The translations under genes were made by a program, and so were the position numbers. DNA of 10,957 nucleotides from CAYJVP01 sp964373615 (GTDB lineage Bacteria; Patescibacteriota; Patescibacteriia; UBA9934; GWF2-40-263), in assembly GCA_964373615.1 (NCBI GenBank), contig CAYJVP010000034.1, positions 1 through 10,957 of the forward strand. The letters run 5' to 3'. The notes under the pieces were generated by a model, which was not told the DNA's origin, did not search any database, and saw only the letters and a program-made list of their open reading frames with translations. Shown here piece after piece: positions 1-4,662 of this stretch (position 1 is the first letter of the stretch; each line of letters starts with the position of its first letter).

Positions 1-81
1 CTTTCGGCGGGAATGCTTGTGGCGGAATTCAAAATGCTTTGGGATTTTTTGGCGGAAATGAGCCGATCCGCCAAAGGCGGA
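1..81. repeat. GGCGGA short repeats with alternative hairpins
   Basis: GGCGGA or GGCGGG occurs at 6-11, 21-26, 51-56 and 76-81, and the complement TCCGCC lies at 67-72. TCCGCC (67-72) can pair with GGCGGA (76-81) over an AAA loop. Alternatively TTTGGCGG (48-55) pairs with CCGCCAAA (68-75) over a 12-nt loop, so the two stems exclude each other. The block lies just 3' of the tRNA gene on the minus strand and could stop or process its transcript. It lacks a clean T-tract directly after the short stem, so the role is uncertain. It may equally be a dispersed palindrome. Confidence 0.4.
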
Positions 82-108
82 GAGGCAACTTCTTCGGCAA
101 ATCAAATG

Positions 109-184
109 TGGTGGACCGTAAGAGATTTGAACTCTTGACCTCTTCCATGCCATGGAAGCGCTCTACCAACTGAGCTAACGGCCC
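109..184 (-). tRNA. tRNA-Ala (anticodon GGC)
   Basis: The minus strand folds into a complete 76-nt cloverleaf. The acceptor stem GGGCCGT pairs with ACGGTCC, the D stem GCTC with GAGC, the anticodon stem CTTCC with GGAAG, and the T stem AAGAG with CTCTT around TTCAAAT. The anticodon loop ATGGCAT gives anticodon GGC, which reads GCC and GCU alanine codons. The acceptor stem contains G3:U70, the classic alanine identity pair, and the discriminator base is A73. CCA is encoded in the gene. A sigma70-type promoter sits just upstream at 198-226. Confidence 0.97.
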
Positions 185-197
185 ATTTTGTGACCAC

Positions 198-226
198 ACA
201 ATAACGCGGCGATCGAAGCGGGTCAA
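198..226 (-). promoter_or_regulatory. Promoter of tRNA-Ala
   Basis: On the minus strand, TTGACC (221-226) and TATTGT (198-203) are separated by exactly 17 bases. The start of transcription would fall near 191, about 7 bases before the mature tRNA 5' end at 184. The site lies between the kinase terminator and the tRNA, so the tRNA appears to be transcribed on its own. Confidence 0.6.
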
Positions 227-231
227 GGCAT

Positions 232-260
232 AAAAAGAAAATCTCCCGACAAGCGGGAGA
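232..260 (-). terminator. Rho-independent terminator of the kinase gene
   Basis: On the minus strand the 7-bp stem TCTCCCG/CGGGAGA encloses the loop CTTGT and is followed by TTTTCTTTTT. The stem begins 4 bases after the kinase stop codon at 265-267. Confidence 0.88.
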
Positions 261-264
261 GATG

Positions 265-1857
265 TTACTCGACCTTTCGGCAGCTTCCGAAGTCGCGCCT
301 GCAGTCGATGGTGAGCGTGCCGTCCGTTGCGACGGTGAAGGATCCGAAGTCGACGAAGGAGGCGCCTTCATCGAAGGATGCCTCGAGCGTGTAGGTGCCG
401 GGGGGCACTTCCCCAGGACCGTGGGTTCCGCCGCGTCCCTTGAGACGCGCGTGGTCTACGTCCCCCTTCACGCGGAAGGTGCCTGTTGGCTCGGTTTTTG
501 GTGGCATGAGGGGGGCGTGTTCGGTTTCGACCATCGCCTGCGTGTCTTGACTTGGCATGGTCGCTTTGGGTCGTACGCGAGGAGACGCAGCACTCATCGT
601 CGTTGTCGGTTCTGTCGGAGGCGGCGCAGGATCCGACTCGGTTGGGAGGCTCGTGAGCTTTGACTCGGGGATGGGTGGATCCACGGCGCTCGTGATTGCC
701 TCTGTTTGAGGCGCGTCGTCAGGGGGCCACATGCGTGCCGTCAAAAAGCCGATGCCTCCAACGATCGCGCATGCAAGCGCGGCCGCGGGCCACTTCAACC
801 AGCGCCGCGGCTGGTCGAACGGGAGTGACGTGGGTGGTCGTGTTGGTGGGTTGGCTTCCTCAAACCACCTTCCGCTTGTGGTGTGTGCTCCACGACCGTT
901 GTCCTCATCAACCTCTTCCACCTTCAGGGCGGGAAGATCAGGGACAATAGTCGCTCTCGGTTCAGCCGCGGGGGTTTGTTCCCCTTGCTCGCGCAGCCAG
1001 AGATAGAACGCCGCTGACTCATCGGGCGGCATTCGCGCGATGGCCGCCTCAATGGCCTGGAGCATCTGGTCCGCATTCAGAAAGGCACGGTCACTCCGTT
1101 GCGCCCGCGTGGCGCCGAGAATGATTGGACGCAGCAGCTCGGGCACGCGCGCCAGTCGCGGGTCATCCGTTGCGAGGTCGTACATGCTTGGGGGCGCTTC
1201 CGCGGTGAGCATGACATAGAGCATCGTGGCCACGGCGTACAGATCAGCACGTTCGTCCAGGGCCTCTCCGGCCATCTGTTCGAGCGGCATGTAGCCATGC
1301 GTGCCGATGAGTCCTCCGACTCTTGTAAGTCCGGCTCGAAGTACGGTATGACCGCTCACGGAAATCACGTGAGCCACCCCGAAGTCCATGAGCTTGGGCA
1401 CGCCGTCCACGAAACGCAGCCGGATATTGGCCGGCTTGATGTCGCGATGGATGACGCGCTGGGCATGCAGGACGTTCAGGCACAGCAGGATCATGACGGT
1501 GATGCGGCTGGCGGCTCGTGCGGGGATAGGACCATGTCTTTCGAGGCACGCTTCAACGTCCAGCCCTTCGATGTACTCCATCACGATGAACGGGATGGTG
1601 CTGTCGCTGTCTGGGTCTTCCCCGATGTCGTAGACGAGCGTGGCGTAGGGGTGTCCGAGACGCGTGCCGATGCGCCACTCGTTTTGGAATCGCGCTCGCA
1701 CGTTTGCCGACTGCAACAGGTTCGGAAGCGGAACCTTGATAACGACATGGCGCTTGAGTTTTTCATCAAGCGCAAGGTAGATCACGGCCATGCCGCCACG
1801 GCCGATTTCGCGCAGGACGCGGTAACGCCCTTGGTCAAAGGAACTGGGTTCTCCCAC
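265..1857 (-). CDS. Transmembrane Hanks-type Ser/Thr protein kinase with PEGA-like extracytoplasmic domain
   Basis: A 530-aa protein kinase that should phosphorylate Ser/Thr on target proteins in the cytoplasm. Visible kinase elements are the glycine loop GRGGMAV (19-25), VIK with Lys41, a probable alpha-C Glu60, HRDIKPAN with catalytic Asp139 (137-144), and DFG (158-160). GT at 185-186 and MPLEQ at 190-194 stand where APE usually is. The activation loop holds several Ser/Thr that could be phosphorylated. One membrane helix lies at about 356-377, followed by a Pro/Thr-rich linker (380-455). A small domain at about 457-530 contains GEVPPGTYTLEASFDEG, which is PEGA-like, and ends with a close cysteine pair (C519, C526). 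No PASTA repeats are seen. The start is GTG: GGAGG (1864-1868) lies 6 bases upstream, with a strong promoter before that. The gene diverges from 1980-2843 and ends in its own terminator. The sensed ligand and the kinase's targets are unknown. Confidence 0.93.
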   Translation of the reverse strand: MGEPSSFDQGRYRVLREIGRGGMAVIYLALDEKLKRHVVIKVPLPNLLQSANVRARFQNEWRIGTRLGHPYATLVYDIGEDPDSDSTIPFIVMEYIEGLDVEACLERHGPIPARAASRITVMILLCLNVLHAQRVIHRDIKPANIRLRFVDGVPKLMDFGVAHVISVSGHTVLRAGLTRVGGLIGTHGYMPLEQMAGEALDERADLYAVATMLYVMLTAEAPPSMYDLATDDPRLARVPELLRPIILGATRAQRSDRAFLNADQMLQAIEAAIARMPPDESAAFYLWLREQGEQTPAAEPRATIVPDLPALKVEEVDEDNGRGAHTTSGRWFEEANPPTRPPTSLPFDQPRRWLKWPAAALACAIVGGIGFLTARMWPPDDAPQTEAITSAVDPPIPESKLTSLPTESDPAPPPTEPTTTMSAASPRVRPKATMPSQDTQAMVETEHAPLMPPKTEPTGTFRVKGDVDHARLKGRGGTHGPGEVPPGTYTLEASFDEGASFVDFGSFTVATDGTLTIDCRRDFGSCRKVE

Positions 1858-1883
1858 GTCTGTCCTCCGCAGGGTGGAAAGGT

Positions 1884-1911
1884 ATCATAGCAAAGAAATT
1901 CGCCTTGTAAA
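1884..1911 (-). promoter_or_regulatory. Promoter of the kinase gene (extended -10)
   Basis: On the minus strand, TTTACA (1906-1911) and TATGAT (1884-1889) are spaced by 16 bases. TG one base upstream of the -10 makes an extended -10, TGCTATGAT. Transcription should start near 1877, leaving a leader of about 20 bases that includes GGAGG at 1864-1868. Confidence 0.75.
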
Positions 1912-1921
1912 GAGGGACCCG

Positions 1922-1950
1922 TTGACCGCTTGGTTTGTCTGTGATGACAT
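1922..1950 (+). promoter_or_regulatory. Weak candidate promoter for the divergent gene
   Basis: TTGACC (1922-1927) is a good -35. At 17-base spacing the -10 would be TGACAT (1945-1950) with an upstream TG, which matches the consensus poorly. It fits the position expected for a transcript beginning near 1957, just ahead of the preferred start codon at 1980. It lies back to back with the kinase promoter. Confidence 0.25.
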
Positions 1951-1979
1951 ACAGGCGCACCTTTTTTGCGAGGTTTCAG

Positions 1980-2843
1980 ATGGGTGCTTCACACATCCAG
2001 GTCCTCCTCTTCTTTACCGATGTGCCCCGCGGCATCATGGGGCGTCGCGAACTCAATCTCGACCGGAGGCAGTTTCCCAATAACGTTCCGTGGGTCGTGA
2101 CAAAGCCCGGGGAGGATTACGTGGAGGACGGGCTTCCTCTTCCGGCGCTCGTGGGATTGCGCGGCGAGCTGCGCTCGCTCGATCCGGATAAACGTGGGCG
2201 TATCAGAGGAGCAAGCTGGGTCGTCACACCGGCGCCGTACGTCAATGCGGTGGTCCAGAAGTTCTGGGACCGACAGCTGCGCATGGCCATGCTTCTGCCT
2301 CTTGTCAAGCAGTTGAGCGCCTTTGAGCCACGCGAGCACGCCTGGTTCGAGGTTCATTGCGGCGCAGCCGCCTGCAACGATGTCTGTGGTTCCGAGCCGT
2401 TCCTCGATATCAGGTTCGGCTCCTACAACGCACGCCAGGTCATGGCCGAGAACCAGAAGATTGTGGACCGCTGGTTCGGTCTCCCGCACGCCATCAACCT
2501 TTTTCGCCGCTTCGTGGGCTATCCGGATTGGTATCCGGCCGGGTACGTCGCGACGGATCCGTGGCAAAAGGAGGACGTGAGAAAAGTGATCGAGCGACTG
2601 ATCAACGAGCGGGCAGTGGAGTACGCAGACCATCTCTGGCGCGCCTGGTTCATGGATTCGTTCTACGCGGATCAGCTGCGCATCTCCGGCATCAGGCCAG
2701 AGCTGAATGTGCCAACGCGCTTTGAGCCTGGAGGGACGCGCACGATCATGGCTGGGTTTGACCGCCACACCGTCTACTTTCCGGAGGAGGCTTCGCATCC
2801 CCCTGTACGTAAGAAGACACCTCTGGTGATTCAGATCCGGTGA
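1980..2843 (+). CDS. Hypothetical protein with a His/Cys cluster, no recognised family
   Basis: I do not recognise this 287-aa protein. I chose ATG at 1980 because GAGG lies 6 bases upstream (1970-1973); the frame can be extended to ATG 1944 or TTG 1935, but neither has a convincing ribosome site. There is no signal peptide or membrane helix, so it is probably cytoplasmic. It is rich in Trp, Phe and Arg. Residues 120-136 carry a His/Cys cluster (H120, H126, C127, C132, C136; spacing C-x4-C-x3-C), the only cysteines in the chain, which might bind a metal or form disulfides. The C-terminal half (about 195-235) looks helical and charged. The gene is transcribed away from the kinase and ends in a strong terminator at 2855-2880. 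It is the only plus-strand gene here, so any functional tie to its neighbours is a guess. Composition is ordinary and a longer antisense frame looks spurious, so I think this is a real gene. Confidence 0.78.
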   Translation: MGASHIQVLLFFTDVPRGIMGRRELNLDRRQFPNNVPWVVTKPGEDYVEDGLPLPALVGLRGELRSLDPDKRGRIRGASWVVTPAPYVNAVVQKFWDRQLRMAMLLPLVKQLSAFEPREHAWFEVHCGAAACNDVCGSEPFLDIRFGSYNARQVMAENQKIVDRWFGLPHAINLFRRFVGYPDWYPAGYVATDPWQKEDVRKVIERLINERAVEYADHLWRAWFMDSFYADQLRISGIRPELNVPTRFEPGGTRTIMAGFDRHTVYFPEEASHPPVRKKTPLVIQIR

Positions 2844-2854
2844 TCGCATACGTC

Positions 2855-2880
2855 CCGACGTCGCAAGGCGTCGGTTTTCT
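2855..2880 (+). terminator. Rho-independent terminator of the 1980-2843 gene
   Basis: The 8-bp stem CCGACGTC/GGCGTCGG (one T:G pair) is closed by a GCAA tetraloop of the GNRA type and followed by TTTTCT. It begins 12 bases after the TGA stop. Confidence 0.85.
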
Positions 2881-2913
2881 AAAACTGAAAATCCGCTCCA
2901 TTCAGAAGCGGAT
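2881..2913 (-). terminator. Terminator of the 2902-3726 gene, with the stop codon in its loop
   Basis: On the minus strand, ATCCGCT (2907-2913) pairs with AGCGGAT (2891-2897) over a 9-base loop that contains the TGA stop (2902-2904). It is followed by TTTTCAGTTTT. The 5' arm is made of the last coding triplets. It abuts the convergent plus-strand terminator at 2855-2880. Confidence 0.7.
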
Positions 2914-3726
2914 GACGACGTAGAGTCCGGCGCCTCCGAGGCCGAGCGCCGCGGCTCCGGAGACGGCCGAGACGGTTGCGGCGGTGTTGGTGCGATCGCG
3001 CAACCCTTCGAGCTCGTCGTACGGCGTCGAAGGGTCGTCGAACTCGTTGCGCGACACAACCCCGAGGATCGTCGACACGATCGAGGTCGCCGCAAGTGCG
3101 CCTCCGGCGACGAAGAACGGTATCGGCGAGGGAGGTTTGCGTTGCGCGATCGACGCCTCGAGGTCGATGGCGCGCGGCTTGGCCCACTCAGGGAGAGGTT
3201 CGCCCGGCGGAAGGTACGCGGTCTCGAGCACGACCCAGCCTTCCCCGACCCTTTGGAGGATTGTTGGGATTTCGGTCGGGCGTTCTGTGCTCTTCCGGCC
3301 ATCGACCAGGGTCGCTTCGCCCTGGGCTGAGCCCACCGGTTCGGTCTGCGAGGGCGGGCGACGACGTGCTTCCTCGAACAGGTTGTGTAGTGGCGCGCCC
3401 GGGCGGCCGAGAGCCGACGGCATGGCGTAGTCCGGTTCGATCCGAAGCGTTGCCCGGAGTGCGCCGACGGTCAGCTCTTCATCTCGTGCCAGAAGGGCCT
3501 GGAGGGCTGTCACAAGATGGAACTTTTCTGCATGGGCGGGTGTGATGGTGTCTGTGAGGCATGGCACCGACTGGTACGCATCGAGGGCGCGCTCATTGAC
3601 ACCCTCTCGGTCGAAGGCGGTGAAGGCGGTCGTGGCTGCGTCGAGATTGGCGTTGAATGCCTCGACGGTCACTCCGCCGTCCGGACAGGCGGCAAGCGCA
3701 GAGGTCGCAAGGAGCAAGGTCAGCAT
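2902..3726 (-). CDS. Predicted envelope protein with signal sequence and two C-terminal membrane segments
   Basis: A 274-aa protein of unknown function. The N-terminus MLTLLLATSALAAC is a short signal sequence ending in a lipobox-like LAAC at C14, although it lacks the usual Lys/Arg. Residues about 20-125 look helical and TPR-like, with RATLRIEPDY at 91-100. Residues 160-185 contain GWVVLETAYLPPGE. Two hydrophobic segments follow, at about 202-224 and 247-271, and the chain ends right after the second. This layout resembles uncharacterised Myxococcota envelope proteins that occur near Ser/Thr kinases; that is recollection, not a search. ATG 3726 is the only sensible start: GGAGG (3731-3735) lies 4 bases upstream and an in-frame TAG sits 21 bases upstream. 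The gene follows the MopE-like gene on the same strand, but a strong terminator separates them. Having both a lipobox and two C-terminal helices is odd; C14 might instead pair with C56. Confidence 0.82.
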   Translation of the reverse strand: MLTLLLATSALAACPDGGVTVEAFNANLDAATTAFTAFDREGVNERALDAYQSVPCLTDTITPAHAEKFHLVTALQALLARDEELTVGALRATLRIEPDYAMPSALGRPGAPLHNLFEEARRRPPSQTEPVGSAQGEATLVDGRKSTERPTEIPTILQRVGEGWVVLETAYLPPGEPLPEWAKPRAIDLEASIAQRKPPSPIPFFVAGGALAATSIVSTILGVVSRNEFDDPSTPYDELEGLRDRTNTAATVSAVSGAAALGLGGAGLYVVIRF

Positions 3727-3741
3727 GGGTCCTCCGCAGGG

Positions 3742-3750
3742 ATCCTAACA
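3742..3750 (-). promoter_or_regulatory. Candidate extended -10 promoter of the 2902-3726 gene
   Basis: The minus strand reads TGTTAGGAT, an extended -10 with TAGGAT at 3742-3747. The -35 at 17-base spacing is TTTTCT (3765-3770), a weak match lying within the T-tract of the preceding terminator. The predicted leader is only about 9 bases and would begin at the GGAGG ribosome site. Confidence 0.4.
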
Positions 3751-3760
3751 AGGGGGAGGG

Positions 3761-3793
3761 AAAAAGAAAAGGCGACGATCAGCCGTCGTCGCC
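3761..3793 (-). terminator. Terminator of the MopE-like gene, with the stop codon in its loop
   Basis: On the minus strand the 8-bp stem GGCGACGA/TCGTCGCC closes a 7-base loop, CGGCTGA, that ends with the stop codon TGA (3779-3781). It is followed by TTTTCTTTTT. The 5' arm encodes the final Gly-Asp-Asp-Gly. Confidence 0.88.
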
Positions 3794-4612
3794 GTCGCAG
3801 TCCTGGTCCACGCCGTCCCCTTCGGGGTCATCGGCCCCGGGGTGCACGGACGCGTCGCTGTCGTCGCAGTCGGGGCCGTCGCCGCACCCTTCGCGGTCGA
3901 GGTAGCCGTCCTCGTCGAGGTCGAAGTCTTCGTCGATTTCCCCGTCACAGTCGTCGTCAACGCCGTCGCAGGTTTCCGGGCTGCCTGGAGAGGCCGTGAC
4001 ATCTGTGTCGTCGCAGTCGTCCCCGTTGTCCGCGTATCCGGTTGGACGATCGCACGATGTCACGCCGGTCTCGGAGTTGCCATAGGCGTCCTGGTCGAGG
4101 TCCTCGTACCAGGTCGCGGCACCAACGGCATCGTCCTCGTCCGTGTCCCCGTCGCAGTCGTCGTCAACGTCGTTGCAGTACTCGTCCGCTCCGGGGGAGA
4201 TCGCGGCGTTCTCGTCATCGCAGTCGACCGCGGCGTCGTAACCGTCTCCGTCCAGATCCGGCTCTGTACACTCCTCGTCCGTGTCCCCGTCGCAGTCGTC
4301 GTCGACGTCGTTGCAGATTTCTTCTGCCTTGGGGTTTACCTCGGCGTTCTCGTCACCGCAGTCTCCCCCTTGCCAGGCGACCGCCTCGTCGGTCAGATCG
4401 CACCCATCGAGATCAACGGGGATCGTGCCGAACCCGTCGCCATCGAGATCTTGGTACCCGGTGGCGCCGATGTCGGCATTTTGATCATCGCAGTCCTCGG
4501 TGCCTGGGATGCCGTCGCCGTCGCGATCCATGCGCGCGTTGAACTCCTTGTCGGAGATCGTGTAGCAGCTGGCGGGCAGGAGCAGGAGAAAGAAAAGAGC
4601 GTATCTCCTCAT
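3779..4612 (-). CDS. MopE-type acidic Cys/Asp repeat protein, predicted secreted or lipid-anchored
   Basis: A 277-aa exported, very acidic protein. Residues 1-16 (MRRYALFFLLLLPASC) form a signal sequence; C16 could carry lipid, though Pro at -3 makes the lipobox imperfect. The mature part repeats two motifs: DxDGDG calcium-binding-like loops (29-34, 56-60, 119-124, 232-236) and CNDVDDDCDGDTDE blocks at 100-113 and 146-159. A diverged third block, CDGVDDDCDGEIDED, is at 215-229 and a terminal form, GVDQDCDGDD, at 267-276. These are hallmarks of the 'putative metal-binding motif' found in MopE-type proteins. The likely role is binding Ca2+ or another metal and folding as a rigid disulfide-linked surface rod; which metal is not knowable here. 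The start ATG has GGAG (4619-4622) 6 bases upstream and a promoter at 4629-4657. The gene follows the ligase/TPR gene by 50 bases without a visible terminator between them, so readthrough is possible. Confidence 0.9.
   Translation of the reverse strand: MRRYALFFLLLLPASCYTISDKEFNARMDRDGDGIPGTEDCDDQNADIGATGYQDLDGDGFGTIPVDLDGCDLTDEAVAWQGGDCGDENAEVNPKAEEICNDVDDDCDGDTDEECTEPDLDGDGYDAAVDCDDENAAISPGADEYCNDVDDDCDGDTDEDDAVGAATWYEDLDQDAYGNSETGVTSCDRPTGYADNGDDCDDTDVTASPGSPETCDGVDDDCDGEIDEDFDLDEDGYLDREGCGDGPDCDDSDASVHPGADDPEGDGVDQDCDGDDG
4134..4178 (-). repeat. 45-bp intragenic repeat, copy 1
   Basis: Matches 4272-4316 at 44 of 45 positions with a 138-bp (46-codon) period; the only difference is at 4166 versus 4304. 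It encodes the second CNDVDDDCDGDTDE block of the MopE-like protein. Confidence 0.9.
4272..4316 (-). repeat. 45-bp intragenic repeat, copy 2
   Basis: Partner of 4134-4178, encoding the first CNDVDDDCDGDTDE block. The near identity at DNA level, against more divergent flanking units, suggests recent duplication or gene conversion. Confidence 0.9.
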
Positions 4613-4628
4613 GGTTCTCTCCAGAAAG

Positions 4629-4657
4629 ACCCTACCAGTCGCCGTTTACATTGTCGA
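4629..4657 (-). promoter_or_regulatory. Promoter of the MopE-like gene (extended -10)
   Basis: On the minus strand, TCGACA (4652-4657) and TAGGGT (4629-4634) are 17 bases apart, with TGG giving an extended -10, TGGTAGGGT. The predicted start near 4622 leaves a leader of about 10 bases that starts at the GGAG ribosome site. The site occupies the 50-base gap after the ligase/TPR gene. Confidence 0.62.
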
Positions 4658-4662
4658 GCGGA

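Noticed and set aside
1..138. Plus-strand frame open from the window edge (LSAGMLVAEFKMLWDFLAEM...), possibly the end of a gene
   Set aside because: Its last third runs antisense through the tRNA gene before stopping and its middle is the GGCGGA palindrome. The first 60 bases are too short to judge without sequence to the left.
29..371. Small minus-strand open frames across the tRNA
   Set aside because: They contain peptides such as PLAQLVERFHGMEEVKSSNL and VSSVGRALPWHGRG, which are typical false translations of tRNA genes.
1099..1890. 263-codon plus-strand open frame
   Set aside because: Antisense to the kinase catalytic domain, whose motifs are unmistakable. High GC favours long shadow frames.
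1935..1979. Longer N-terminus of the orphan protein (TTG 1935 or ATG 1944)
   Set aside because: No ribosome site in front of either, and the region overlaps the possible promoter. ATG 1980 has GAGG at proper distance.
1989..3302. 437-codon minus-strand open frame
   Set aside because: It covers two genes on different strands and crosses two terminators. Its first third is Arg/Ser-rich shadow of 2902-3726 and it has no ribosome site that I can see.
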